From Terrimonas pollutisoli (GTDB taxonomy: Bacteria > Bacteroidota > Bacteroidia > Chitinophagales > Chitinophagaceae): a stretch of 64,000 bases of DNA. The stretch spans positions 310,001-374,000 of the forward strand of contig NZ_JARKNA010000003.1 in NCBI RefSeq assembly GCF_029360765.1. The letters run 5' to 3'. The notes below the pieces were generated by a model. It did not search any database. It was not told the origin of the DNA and was given only the letters and a program-made list of their open reading frames with translations. This document shows, in pieces, positions 8,280 through 17,370 of this stretch (positions are counted from its first letter, which is position 1; each line of letters opens with the position of its first letter). Both the position numbers and the translations under genes were made by a program.

Positions 8280-9200
8280 TTAGCTAACCCGCACATCCAT
8301 TTGTTCCAGGATCTTATTCAGTTCTTCCTGCGAGTAGTAGTCGATAATGATCTGTCCATTGCCATTACGGCTGTGTTTTAGTTTAACCCTTGTGCTGAAA
8401 TAGGATGCTAAGTTATCTTCAATTTTTTGGTAGGCAGGAGCCAGGGAGCTTTTTGAAGTTTTTTTAACAGCACCACTTTGTTTGTATAGATTGCGAACCA
8501 ACTCTTCTGTTTGTCGTACAGAAAGACCTTTGTCTTTTATTTCTTTATAAATGTAAAGTTGTTTGTCAACCGTATCCACATTGATCAAGGCTCTTGCATG
8601 TCCCATGCTTAATTGGCCGCTGCGAACTGCCAATTGAATATCGGGTGGAAGTTTTAACAGGCGGATAAAATTGGCAACTGTACTTCTGTCTTTGCCCATT
8701 CTTTCTGCAACCTGTTCCTGGGTATAGTCCAATTCTTCCATCATCCGCTTATAGCTAAGTGCAATTTCCATGGCATTCAGATCTTCCCGCTGCAGATTTT
8801 CCAACAATGCCAACTCCAACAGCTCCTGGTCATTGCTTTGGCGCAGATAAGCCGGGATGTCTTTTAATCCGGCCATTTTTGATGCCCGCCAGCGACGTTC
8901 ACCCGCCACAAGCCTGTACTTACCTGATGGCAGTTTGGTAACCGTTATCGGTTGAATGATGTCGTGTAGTTTGATCGACTCAGCTAATTCTTTCAAAGCC
9001 TGCTCATCAAAGTCACGGCGGGGTTGTTTGGGATTAGCTTCTACCTGGTCAACAGGGATGCGGTTGATACCGGTAACATTTTCTACTACAGCAGGCTTCA
9101 AAGCACCGGTTCCGGTTTTTAGATCGCTATCAATACCTTGCAGCAATGAACGGATTCCTTTACCCAGAGCTTCTTTATTTTGTTTGGGGTTCGTCATCAT
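8280..9200 (-). CDS. parB: Chromosome partitioning protein ParB
   Basis: About 306 residues from the ATG at 9200 (a second ATG is at 9197). The N-terminal segment EALGKGIRSLLQGID is typical. The CTPase/ParB nuclease-like domain follows, with IRSLL, NPKQPRRDFDEQALKEL and GERRWRASKMAG, then the helix-turn-helix with MGKDRSTVANFIRLLKLP and LSMGHARALI. The C-terminus is a dimerisation domain. ParB loads on parS by CTP-dependent sliding and works with ParA. It follows parA by 73 bases; a heptamer tandem repeat fills that gap. Confidence 0.97.
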   Translation of the reverse strand: MMTNPKQNKEALGKGIRSLLQGIDSDLKTGTGALKPAVVENVTGINRIPVDQVEANPKQPRRDFDEQALKELAESIKLHDIIQPITVTKLPSGKYRLVAGERRWRASKMAGLKDIPAYLRQSNDQELLELALLENLQREDLNAMEIALSYKRMMEELDYTQEQVAERMGKDRSTVANFIRLLKLPPDIQLAVRSGQLSMGHARALINVDTVDKQLYIYKEIKDKGLSVRQTEELVRNLYKQSGAVKKTSKSSLAPAYQKIEDNLASYFSTRVKLKHSRNGNGQIIIDYYSQEELNKILEQMDVRVS

Positions 9201-9204
9201 AAGA

Positions 9205-9238
9205 GGTTTAAGGTTGAAGGCTTGAGGTTGAAGGTTTG
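9205..9238. repeat. Heptanucleotide tandem repeat before parB
   Basis: Five consecutive 7-nt units start at 9205, 9212, 9219, 9226 and 9233 (GGTTTAA, GGTTGAA, GGCTTGA, GGTTGAA, GGTTTG). They lie in the parA-parB gap, ending about five bases before the parB ATG in the transcribed direction. Such microsatellites can change unit number and thereby leader length. Confidence 0.75.
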
Positions 9239-9273
9239 CGTCCTGACAGACTCCCGGCACCCGTTACCTTCCC

Positions 9274-10077
9274 TTAGAGTTCAAGTATTCTTTCTTCGTT
9301 TTTAATTTTTGTCATATCGTTTTTCTGCAATATCTCCTTGGCAAGATTCAGGTAGTTCATCGAGCCTTTGCTATTGGCATCATATAATATCACAGGCTTC
9401 CCTACGCTGGGTGCTTCCGCCAACCGGGCATTCCGATGTACAATGGTATTAAATACCATATCTTCAAAATGGCGCCTGACCTCACTCACCACCTGGTTGC
9501 AAAGACGTAATCTGCCATCATACATCGTCATCAATATTCCTTCAATTACCAACGCTGTATTCAAACGGCTTTGGACAATTTTGATCGTATTCAACAGTTT
9601 TCCCAAACCCTCCAACGCAAAAAACTCGCATTGTACCGGCACTACCACTGAGTCTGAAGCCGTCAGGGCATTAACTGTTATCAGGCCGAGCGAAGGTGAG
9701 CAATCGATGATGATAAAATCATATTCATTTTTTACGGCATCCAACAGGTTTTTCATCACCATTTCCCGGTTGGGATAGTTTATCATTTCTATTTCAGCAC
9801 CTACCAGGTCAATATGGGAAGGAAGAAGATCCAGGTTGGGAATATCGCTTTTCAGGATTACATCCCTGGCCGCAGCCTGGTTGACCATACAGTCATACAA
9901 ACTTTGGGTAATATTATGAAGGTCAAAGCCTACGCCGGTAGTGCTATTGGCCTGCGGATCACCATCCACCAGCAGGGTTTTGAATTCCAACACTGCAAAA
10001 CTTGCCGCCAGGTTAATAGCGGTTGTGGTTTTGCCAACACCTCCTTTTTGATTTGCTACACCAATTATTCTTGCCAT
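9274..10077 (-). CDS. parA: Chromosome partitioning ATPase ParA
   Basis: A 267-residue Soj/ParA-type Walker ATPase. The deviant Walker A motif is [12 protein letters not shown] near the N-terminus, then the A' motif in [13 protein letters not shown] and Walker B in [18 protein letters not shown]. It binds DNA non-specifically as an ATP dimer and is driven by ParB to segregate origins. Short chromosomal-type length without the plasmid N-terminal HTH domain. First gene of the parA-parB-DUF5683 unit and divergent from the metallophosphoesterase. Confidence 0.96.
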   Translation of the reverse strand: MARIIGVANQKGGVGKTTTAINLAASFAVLEFKTLLVDGDPQANSTTGVGFDLHNITQSLYDCMVNQAAARDVILKSDIPNLDLLPSHIDLVGAEIEMINYPNREMVMKNLLDAVKNEYDFIIIDCSPSLGLITVNALTASDSVVVPVQCEFFALEGLGKLLNTIKIVQSRLNTALVIEGILMTMYDGRLRLCNQVVSEVRRHFEDMVFNTIVHRNARLAEAPSVGKPVILYDANSKGSMNYLNLAKEILQKNDMTKIKNEERILEL

Positions 10078-10239
10078 CGGGGTTTTTCCTGCAGTTTTTT
10101 TAATTAAAAATTATAAGCCAGGCAGTTTATAGTAAAATTGTCGCTGATTGCCAAAACCGCAAAATTAAGTTTTGCCCATTCCCGGCAGCCAATCGGGCAA
10201 AAATAAGTGTTCGGCAAAACAATAGGGATATTTCCCGGT

Positions 10240-10247
10240 TATCTTTG
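10240..10247 (+). promoter_or_regulatory. -7 element of the metallophosphoesterase promoter
   Basis: TATCTTTG at 10240-10247 matches TAnnTTTG and lies 17 bases before the ATG. No convincing TTTG is present at -33. Confidence 0.45.
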
Positions 10248-10264
10248 CACTCAAATTCTTATTC

Positions 10265-11512
10265 ATGCGAAACTCTCCGGTCTGGTGGATCTTAATCATG
10301 TTGATGGTATTGCTGGACTTTTATGTTTTCCAGGCAATTAAAGTCATTGCCTCGCCGGCAAGCGGTCGGATCAGAACTTTTATTTATTCAGGCTATTGGG
10401 TAATCTCAGTATCGGCGATAGTGGTATTACTAATTCTTCCTTACCTGCATTTTGCTCACCAGGCCCGGTTTCTTCGTACCACGATATTTGCTATTATCCT
10501 GGGGCTGTTCATTGCTAAGTTAATAGCGGCTTTATTCTTTTTAATCGATGATATCCGGCGGCTGCTTCAATGGACCGGGGGCAAGGTTTTTCAGGGCAAT
10601 AAAGGATCTGGCGCTTTAGAATCTGAAAAAATATCCCGGTCAGTTTTTTTAAGCTGGACAGGCATGATTGCCGGTGGCGGTCTATTTGCTACACTCATGA
10701 ATGGTTTTGGAAACAAATATCATTACCAGGTAAAGAGAGTGCCGCTGGCTTTCGGCAATCTTCCGGAAGCGTTTAAGGGATTAAAAATTATTCATATATC
10801 TGATATCCATTCCGGCAGCCTGATGGACAAACATGCGGTGTTAAAGGGTGTGGAAAAAATATTGAATGAGAAGCCCGATCTCATCCTTTTTACCGGTGAT
10901 CTCGTAAATAATACCGCCGACGAGATGAAAGATTATGTCGGGGTTTTTGGGAAATTGAATGCGCCAATGGGTGTTTATTCAACTTTGGGCAATCATGATT
11001 ATGGTGACTATGTTGAATGGAAGACTCACGAAGAAAAAAAAGCGAACCTCGACAGGCTGAAGCAAATCCATGCTGACATGGGCTGGCGTTTATTAATGAA
11101 TGAGCACGTGGTATTGGAAAGAGGAAATGATAAAATTGCGTTGCTGGGAATCGAGAACTGGAGTGCTAAAGCCAGGTTCCCAAAATATGGTAATATGGCA
11201 AAGGCCTATGCAGGTGCTGATACTTATCCTTTTAAAATATTGATGAGCCATGATCCGTCGCATTGGGATGCAGAAGTGAGAACGAAATACAGTGACATTG
11301 ACCTGATGCTTTCGGGGCATACTCATGGGATGCAATTTGGTGTTGAACTGCCATGGTTTCGCTGGAGCCCTGTTCAATATGTGTACCAGCAGTGGGCGGG
11401 GCTATATGAACAGGCTGCCCAAAAATTGTATGTGAACAGGGGTTATGGATTTATCGGCTATCCCGGCAGGGTAGGTATTCTGCCCGAGATCACCGTGCTG
11501 GAGTTGGCATGA
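10265..11512 (+). CDS. Membrane-anchored metallophosphoesterase
   Basis: A 415-residue protein. Three or four membrane helices occupy the first ~115 residues, followed by a linker with another hydrophobic stretch (MIAGGGLFATLM) and a calcineurin-like phosphoesterase domain. The dinuclear metal motifs are present in order: ISDIHSG, FTGDLVNNT, LGNHDYGDY, LMSHDP and LSGHTHGMQFG. The family (YaeI-like) includes enzymes acting on phosphoesters such as UDP-diacylglucosamine and others; the substrate here is not predictable. Single gene, divergent from parA. The C-terminal YVNRGYGFIGYPGRVG is typical. Confidence 0.93.
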   Translation: MRNSPVWWILIMLMVLLDFYVFQAIKVIASPASGRIRTFIYSGYWVISVSAIVVLLILPYLHFAHQARFLRTTIFAIILGLFIAKLIAALFFLIDDIRRLLQWTGGKVFQGNKGSGALESEKISRSVFLSWTGMIAGGGLFATLMNGFGNKYHYQVKRVPLAFGNLPEAFKGLKIIHISDIHSGSLMDKHAVLKGVEKILNEKPDLILFTGDLVNNTADEMKDYVGVFGKLNAPMGVYSTLGNHDYGDYVEWKTHEEKKANLDRLKQIHADMGWRLLMNEHVVLERGNDKIALLGIENWSAKARFPKYGNMAKAYAGADTYPFKILMSHDPSHWDAEVRTKYSDIDLMLSGHTHGMQFGVELPWFRWSPVQYVYQQWAGLYEQAAQKLYVNRGYGFIGYPGRVGILPEITVLELA

Positions 11513-11597
11513 TGATTATAATTTTTAAACTATTATATCCGTTAGAAGTCTTAACCTGCGATTGCAAAACACATTCTAAAACTTTTGAATACTGCTC

Positions 11598-12623
11598 ATG
11601 CTTAAAAAATATTTCATCGCCATTGGAGTTGTTTTGCTGTCATTCGCATCCTTTTCCCAGGTTACGCCTAAAGACACAATTCCTGCTGTGACAGACGATC
11701 TGTTATCGATGGATACTACCATGGACTATGATGACCTGATGAGTGAGCTGGATGTATTTTTAGATTCGTTGCTGGCACCGAGAAGCTATTTTTTGATCAG
11801 TGCTTCAGCCGGCAGTGGTTATTTCAATTATCCAAAGACAAATACAAAAATTGAATCAAAAAGAAGAAGTGTTTATACGCCTACGATCGGTTACTATCAC
11901 AAATCGGGGCCGGGTATAACATTATCCGGTAATATTATTAATGACCAGCAGCAGTTGGATCTTTACCAGTTTTCAGTAGCTCCTTCTTTTGATCTTATTC
12001 AAAATCACAACTGGATCGCCGGTGTTTCCTATGTTCATTATTTCACCAAAGATTCATTGCCTTTTTATACCTCTCCATTGCAAAATGAAGTCAATGCTTA
12101 TTTTTTGTGGAGACAGTCGTGGCTGCAGCCCGGCATTACCGCCAGCTACGGCTGGGGGAGCAAGACAGGATATGAAGAAAGAATAAGATATATCAGGCTT
12201 TTAAGACTTAAAAAAAGGGGATCCGTTCTTATTGACCAGCAAACTACTGAGGAAATTGCTGATTTTTCATTATCGGCAACTGTAAGACATAGTTTTTACT
12301 GGATGCATGTGTTGAGTGAAAAGGATTATGTAAAATTTACTCCTCAATTTGTTTTTTCAGCCGGCACACAAAAATTTGGATTCAACCGCACTACTTCTGC
12401 TTACGCCGTTAATACAAGACTAGCCTCCTATCTTTTATACAATAGCGGCGATGTTACTATCGATAATAAACTCGAGTTTCAACCTTTGTCGTTATCACTA
12501 TACCTGCGCCCGGAGTATAATATTGGTAAGTTTTTTATACAACCCCAGGTGATTCTTGATTATTACTTCCCCGCTGAAAAATTCTCTACGCTGTTTTCCC
12601 TGGGAGCAGGATTTATTTTTTAA
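11598..12623 (+). CDS. Hypothetical outer-membrane beta-barrel protein
   Basis: A 341-residue secreted protein. The signal peptide (KYFIAIGVVLLSFASFSQ) is followed by an acidic stretch and, from ~55, alternating amphipathic strands separated by short turns, with aromatic residues at strand ends and a C-terminal FSLGAGFIF. This pattern indicates an outer-membrane barrel. I do not recognise a named family. It follows the metallophosphoesterase by 85 bases on the same strand. Confidence 0.75.
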   Translation: MLKKYFIAIGVVLLSFASFSQVTPKDTIPAVTDDLLSMDTTMDYDDLMSELDVFLDSLLAPRSYFLISASAGSGYFNYPKTNTKIESKRRSVYTPTIGYYHKSGPGITLSGNIINDQQQLDLYQFSVAPSFDLIQNHNWIAGVSYVHYFTKDSLPFYTSPLQNEVNAYFLWRQSWLQPGITASYGWGSKTGYEERIRYIRLLRLKKRGSVLIDQQTTEEIADFSLSATVRHSFYWMHVLSEKDYVKFTPQFVFSAGTQKFGFNRTTSAYAVNTRLASYLLYNSGDVTIDNKLEFQPLSLSLYLRPEYNIGKFFIQPQVILDYYFPAEKFSTLFSLGAGFIF

Positions 12624-13035
12624 GTGTTAAAGGACTTTAGCAAAATTTCAAACGATTTTTTTCAAAACGGATAGGGGTGTAACTCCTGCCAGTTGTCAAT
12701 CTTGAAGAGATGTTGAAGGAAGGGTTATGCCAGGTAGTATCTATGCATTGAATTTTATTTCAAAAATTTTAACTACCATTCTATAAACTTCTTTTCCTGC
12801 AAACAGGTCTATCGGGAATACGATCCGTTTTTAGATAACATTCACATTGGTGTTGCAATAATTTAATATAAACCCAGTTTACATTGTTGCGCCATCCTTT
12901 GATGAATAAAAAAGTCAAACACTAAAATTAAAACACATGAAATATTCGTAAAAATTATCGAGCTAATTTATAGCAATAGCGATGATAATTTTTATGAATA
13001 TACCATGCGGCAAAAAAACATTAAAAATTAAACAC
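12624..13035. other. Intergenic gap with a four-codon mini-ORF
   Basis: No gene seen. AT-rich sequence between two outer-membrane protein genes. At ~12932-12952 it holds a near copy of the start region of the next gene (AAAATTAAAACACATGAAA versus AAAATTAAACACATGAAAG at 13024), giving a mini-ORF of four codons (M-K-Y-S-stop). Possibly the remnant of a lost gene. Confidence 0.4.
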
Positions 13036-13626
13036 ATGAAAGCAAAATTTTTTCTTCCGTTGCTCGCAGCATTATTTGTATCATCCACACTTATGGCGCA
13101 GTTTCATATTGGTATGAAGGGTGGTGCTAACATTACTAAAATAGACGGGCATTCATTTAAGGACAAGTTTACCTATGGTTATCACCTCGGAGGTTTTGCG
13201 GAGATAGGTCTTGGGGAGAAATTTGGATTACAACCGGAAGTGTTGTTCAATCAGTACTCCACTACGCTTGACAGTAATTACAATCATGTTTATGAAAATA
13301 TCTTCACGCAGGGACAACGGGATGTTAAGTTGAACTATCTCTCTATTCCTATTTTGTTAAATTATAAATTATTGGGCAATTTTCTTTCCTTGCAGGCAGG
13401 TCCCCAGTTTAGTGTTTTAATGAAGCAGGATAAAACTCTTTTACAAAACGGTGGAGATGCATTCAAAAATGGTGATTTCTCGATGTTGGGCGGCGTACAG
13501 CTGAAATTGAGTGCTATCCGGATTACCGGCAGGTATGCGGTAGGTCTGAATAATATCAGCGACCTTGATAATAAAGACCAATGGAAAAGCCAGGGATTCC
13601 AGTTGTCATTAGGTCTGGCTTTATAA
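13036..13626 (+). CDS. Outer-membrane beta-barrel protein (PorT/OMP_b-brl_2 type)
   Basis: A 196-residue protein from the ATG at 13036; the signal peptide is FFLPLLAALFVSSTLMAQ. The body begins with HIGMKGGANITKIDG and contains GYHLGGFAEIGLGEKFGLQ, PEVLFNQYS and YLSIPILLNYKLL, the hallmark of the outer-membrane beta-barrel family common in Bacteroidota (eight-stranded). The C-terminus FQLSLGLAL is a terminal strand. Function is structural or unknown; immune-type or adhesion roles cannot be inferred. A strong terminator follows directly. Confidence 0.87.
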   Translation: MKAKFFLPLLAALFVSSTLMAQFHIGMKGGANITKIDGHSFKDKFTYGYHLGGFAEIGLGEKFGLQPEVLFNQYSTTLDSNYNHVYENIFTQGQRDVKLNYLSIPILLNYKLLGNFLSLQAGPQFSVLMKQDKTLLQNGGDAFKNGDFSMLGGVQLKLSAIRITGRYAVGLNNISDLDNKDQWKSQGFQLSLGLAL

Positions 13627-13648
13627 AAAAAAATGTACAAATAAAAAT

Positions 13649-13680
13649 GCCCTTTCGCTTTGGCGGGAGGGCTTTTTTTT
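13649..13680 (+). terminator. Rho-independent terminator
   Basis: A 10-bp stem with two G-U pairs, GCCCTTTCGC (13649-13658) with GCGGGAGGGC (13663-13672), a 4-nt loop, then eight T. Terminates the outer-membrane barrel gene 22 bases past its stop. Confidence 0.88.
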
Positions 13681-13725
13681 ACAGCTTTGTCAGGTTTCCC
13701 CTGGCGGCACGAAACTTGACAACTA

Positions 13726-13768
13726 GTCATTCCCGATGTGTTTTTAATTCCGCCAGTTGCGGAATGAC
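13726..13768 (+). promoter_or_regulatory. Mutually exclusive hairpins upstream of lon
   Basis: GTCATTCC (13726-13733) can pair with GGAATGAC (13761-13768), while ATTCCGC (13747-13753) pairs with GCGGAAT (13759-13765). The two stems share 13761-13765, so only one can form. The element ends 25 bases before the lon ATG at 13794. Confidence 0.45.
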
Positions 13769-13793
13769 ATATTGTCTAAAGTTGGATAAAAGT

Positions 13794-16196
13794 ATGAGTT
13801 TTAATAAATTTTTGCTGCGACCAGAAGATGAGATGGATTTCATGCCAATCATTCCCCTTAACGAAAGTGACCAGGATGATGCGAATGGTATTGAGGTCCC
13901 TGCTGAGATTGCTTTGCTGCCCCTTCGTAATACCGTTTTATTTCCCGGCGTAGTTTTACCCATCACCGTGGGCAGAGACAAGAGCATTAAGGCTGTAAAT
14001 GATGCCTACAAGGCTGACAAATTGATAGGTGTGGTGGCACAAAAAGACAGTACGGTGGAGGATCCTGCTGTTAAAGATTTAGAGAATGTAGGTACAGTGG
14101 CCAAAATCGTGAAGCAAATAAAAATGCCGGACGGAGGCACTACGATCATTATTCAGGGGAAAAGCCGCTTTTCCATCGAATCCATTGTAAATGAGGAGCC
14201 TTATTTTAAAGCGAAGATTCTCCGCCTCGAGGAGGATGAACTGCCAAAAGACGCAGACTTTGATGCCTATGTTGCTAATATCAAGGACCTGGCTACCGAG
14301 ATCATCCAGCTTTCGCCCAATTTGCCCGCTGAAGCTTCTATTATTTTAAAGAATATAGAAAACCCTTCGTTCCTGATCCATTTTGTATCCAGCAACCTGA
14401 ACACGGATATCAAGGAAAAGCAACGACTTCTGGTGATTGACAATATTCGTGAAAGAGCAGACCTGCTGATGCAGATGCTGCAAAAAGAATTGCAGTTCGC
14501 CGAGCTGAAGAATAAAGTGACCACCAAGACAAGAACAGAGTTGGATAAGCAACAACGGGAATACTTTTTACAACAACAACTAAAAAGTATCAAGGATGAA
14601 CTGGGTGGTGATACCAATGCGCAGGAAGTAAAAGAAATGCAGAAAAAAGCAGAAACCATGAAATGGCCTGTTGCTGCAAAGGAGATGTTCAAGAAAGGCG
14701 CTGAGAAGTTGGAAAGAATGCACCCGAGCACACCTGATTATTCGGTGGTGTACAACCATCTTGACCTGATGCTGGATCTGCCATGGGAAACCTATACGGA
14801 AGATCATTATGATCTGAAGAAGGCGAAGAAAACGCTGGATGATGATCATTATGGGATGCAAAAAATTAAAGAACGGATATTGGAATACCTCGCCGTGTTG
14901 AAATTAAAAGGGGATATGAAAAGCCCGATCCTTTGTTTTATTGGTCCTCCCGGAATCGGTAAAACCTCATTGGGTAAAAGTATTGCCAATGCTATCGGCA
15001 GAAAGTATGTCCGGCTAAGTCTGGGAGGTTTGCATGATGAAAGTGAAATAAGAGGGCATCGGAAAACATATATCGGCGCCATGCCGGGTCGTATTTTGCA
15101 ATCACTCCGGAAAGTGAAATCATCCAACCCCGTTATTATATTGGATGAGATTGATAAAGTAGGCAGTGACCATCGTGGCGATCCCAGCAGTGCGCTGTTA
15201 GAAGTATTGGATCCTGAGCAAAACAATACTTTTTATGATAACTACCTCGAAATGGAGTATGACCTGAGTAAGGTATTGTTTATTGCCACAGCTAATAATA
15301 TCCAAAATATTCAACCGGCATTGCGTGATCGTTTAGAGATCATTGATCTTAGTGGTTATGCAGTAGAGGAAAAACTGGAAATTGCCAAACGACATTTGTT
15401 GCCTAAACAAAAGGAAGCACATGGACTTAAGAGCACCAACTTCAAGATAAGCGATAAGGTTTTAGAGAAATTCATACAGGATCATACAAGAGAAAGCGGG
15501 GTTCGTGAGTTGGACAGGCAACTGGCTTCAATTATGCGGTACCAGGCAAAGGAACTTGCCATGAATGGAAGTTTGAAATCAACGCTGACCTCGGAAGACA
15601 TTGAAAAAATAATTGGTAAACCTAAATACAGTAACGAGATCTATAAAACAGCGAATATGCCAGGCGTAGCTGTTGGGCTTGCCTGGACCTATGTTGGTGG
15701 TGAAATTCTTTTTATCGAAACGAGTATCAGTGATGGTAAAGGCGAACTGAAGCTTACCGGCAACCTGGGCAATGTGATGAAAGAGAGTGCCAGTACAGCT
15801 TTGACCTATTTGCAGTCCAATACTAAAAAGTATAACATCGATCAGAAATTATTTGAGAAAAGAAATATCCATATTCATATACCGGAAGGTGCGGTGCCGA
15901 AAGATGGTCCGAGTGCCGGTATCACCATGATGACAGCCATTGCTTCGGCATTGACAGGGAAAAGAGTAAAGCCTTTTTTAGCAATGACGGGTGAGATCAC
16001 CTTACGTGGCCAGGTATTGCCGGTAGGCGGGATTAAAGAAAAAGTGCTTGCTGCCAAGCGGGCGGGCTTAAAAGAGATTATTCTTTGCTGGCAAAATGAA
16101 AAGGATGTACAGGAAATTGATTCAACATTCATAAAAGGGATCAAATTCCACTATGTGAAGACAATGAAGGAAGTGCTGGATATGGCGTTGATATAA
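13794..16196 (+). CDS. lon: ATP-dependent protease Lon
   Basis: An 800-residue LonA protease, a cytosolic hexamer that degrades damaged and regulatory proteins. The start at 13794 (MSFNKFLLRPEDEMDFM) gives the usual acidic Bacteroidota N-terminus; an in-frame extension to 13581 would run through the preceding terminator. Domains: LON substrate-binding (~40-240), coiled coil, AAA+ module with Walker A GPPGIGKTS and Walker B VIILDEIDKV, and the protease domain with the catalytic Ser in KDGPSAGITM and Lys in GGIKEKVLAAKRAG. Complete. Single gene with hairpins upstream and a terminator downstream. Confidence 0.98.
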   Translation: MSFNKFLLRPEDEMDFMPIIPLNESDQDDANGIEVPAEIALLPLRNTVLFPGVVLPITVGRDKSIKAVNDAYKADKLIGVVAQKDSTVEDPAVKDLENVGTVAKIVKQIKMPDGGTTIIIQGKSRFSIESIVNEEPYFKAKILRLEEDELPKDADFDAYVANIKDLATEIIQLSPNLPAEASIILKNIENPSFLIHFVSSNLNTDIKEKQRLLVIDNIRERADLLMQMLQKELQFAELKNKVTTKTRTELDKQQREYFLQQQLKSIKDELGGDTNAQEVKEMQKKAETMKWPVAAKEMFKKGAEKLERMHPSTPDYSVVYNHLDLMLDLPWETYTEDHYDLKKAKKTLDDDHYGMQKIKERILEYLAVLKLKGDMKSPILCFIGPPGIGKTSLGKSIANAIGRKYVRLSLGGLHDESEIRGHRKTYIGAMPGRILQSLRKVKSSNPVIILDEIDKVGSDHRGDPSSALLEVLDPEQNNTFYDNYLEMEYDLSKVLFIATANNIQNIQPALRDRLEIIDLSGYAVEEKLEIAKRHLLPKQKEAHGLKSTNFKISDKVLEKFIQDHTRESGVRELDRQLASIMRYQAKELAMNGSLKSTLTSEDIEKIIGKPKYSNEIYKTANMPGVAVGLAWTYVGGEILFIETSISDGKGELKLTGNLGNVMKESASTALTYLQSNTKKYNIDQKLFEKRNIHIHIPEGAVPKDGPSAGITMMTAIASALTGKRVKPFLAMTGEITLRGQVLPVGGIKEKVLAAKRAGLKEIILCWQNEKDVQEIDSTFIKGIKFHYVKTMKEVLDMALI

Positions 16197-16221
16197 ATTT
16201 TCAGGAAAAGACATTTGATAG

Positions 16222-16246
16222 GCCCAACCAAAAGTTGGGCTTTTTC
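16222..16246 (+). terminator. Rho-independent terminator of lon
   Basis: A 7-bp perfect stem, GCCCAAC (16222-16228) with GTTGGGC (16234-16240), a CAAAA loop, then TTTTTC. Confidence 0.88.
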
Positions 16247-16298
16247 TTGCCAGTAATCATATCGATGGATCGCTGCCGACGCCTATCTTCGTAAGACT

Positions 16299-17360
16299 TT
16301 GCGATTCTTTGCATTCATACTGCTTTTAGGAATAGCTGCACAATTGCAGGCACAGACACTGGGCGGAAATTCTGTTTTCAATTTTCTTCGGCTGCCCAAT
16401 ACACCGCAGTTAACTGCATTAGGAGGCGTCAATACATCGCATATATCCAATGATGTGGGTTTAGCCGCCAATAATCCTTCTTTGCTTAGTCCGCAAATGC
16501 ATACACAAATGAATGCGGTTTTTAATTCATTGTATGATGGTATTAATTCTTATAGCCTGGCATTAGCTTACCGGCATGAAAAAAGCAAAACAAATTTCTT
16601 ATGGGCTCTCAATTACCTGGACTATGGAAATATTCAGCAAACTGATGCAGCGGGAAACTTCATGGGGCGTTTCAGACCTACGGATTGGGTAATACAGCTA
16701 TCTGCTTCGCGAAGCTATTTGACCAAATGGCATTACGGAGCGACATTCAAGTTTATATATTCAAACTACGGGCAATATCGGTCGAGTGGTATTGCCGCCG
16801 ATGTTGGCGTGTTGTATCATGACAGTTCAAGACTTTTCTCCGCCAGCCTATTGGCCAGGAACATGGGCACTCAATTAAGAAAATATGATGGAACAGATCC
16901 TGATGATCTTCCGTTTGATCTGCAGGTTGGCATTTCCAGGAGATTGGAAAATTCTCCGTTTGAATTTTCCGTGACTGCACATCATCTGCACCGGTTTGAT
17001 ATAAGATATAATGATGCCGTTTATAACGCTGACAATGATTTGGCAAGTGACAGCACAAAAAAATTTACCGTGGATAAGTTGTTCCAGCATTTTGTCTTTG
17101 CTACCACTATTTACCTGGGTGATAAAGTTGAGTTGCAAGCCGGCTACAATTATTTGCGGAGAAAAGAATTAAACATTGGTAGTGGAGGTAACGGTCTTAC
17201 CGGTTTTTCTGTGGGGGTCTCATTGTTATTAAATAAACTCCAGGTGAGATATGCCCGGTCACATTACCAAAATAATACAGCTTACAACCAGTTTGGATTG
17301 AATATGCCGTTGAACAAATATTTTGGATTAGGAAGGTTGGGCGAGCGGATTGGATGGTAA
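16299..17360 (+). CDS. porQ: Type IX secretion system protein PorQ
   Basis: A 353-residue PorV/PorQ-family outer-membrane barrel. The start is a TTG at 16299 that opens a good signal peptide (RFFAFILLLGIAAQLQAQ). The family signature follows: GGNSVFNFLRLPNTPQLTALGG, here recognised by SVFNFLRL, then NNPSLL. PorQ takes part in the T9SS attachment complex, which anchors secreted cargo at the cell surface. In many Bacteroidota it sits next to cmk; here it is alone. The window's CHU_C protein is a plausible T9SS cargo. The rare TTG start deserves confirmation. Confidence 0.9.
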   Translation: MRFFAFILLLGIAAQLQAQTLGGNSVFNFLRLPNTPQLTALGGVNTSHISNDVGLAANNPSLLSPQMHTQMNAVFNSLYDGINSYSLALAYRHEKSKTNFLWALNYLDYGNIQQTDAAGNFMGRFRPTDWVIQLSASRSYLTKWHYGATFKFIYSNYGQYRSSGIAADVGVLYHDSSRLFSASLLARNMGTQLRKYDGTDPDDLPFDLQVGISRRLENSPFEFSVTAHHLHRFDIRYNDAVYNADNDLASDSTKKFTVDKLFQHFVFATTIYLGDKVELQAGYNYLRRKELNIGSGGNGLTGFSVGVSLLLNKLQVRYARSHYQNNTAYNQFGLNMPLNKYFGLGRLGERIGW

Positions 17361-17370
17361 AGAGATAAGT

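Noticed and set aside
11098..11110. A CACGTG core resembling a parS site
   Set aside because: It lies inside the metallophosphoesterase gene and the flanks do not match the symmetric TGTTTCACGTGAAACA consensus.
13581..13793. Long N-terminal extension of Lon
   Set aside because: It would cross the terminator and hairpins and has no LON-domain character.
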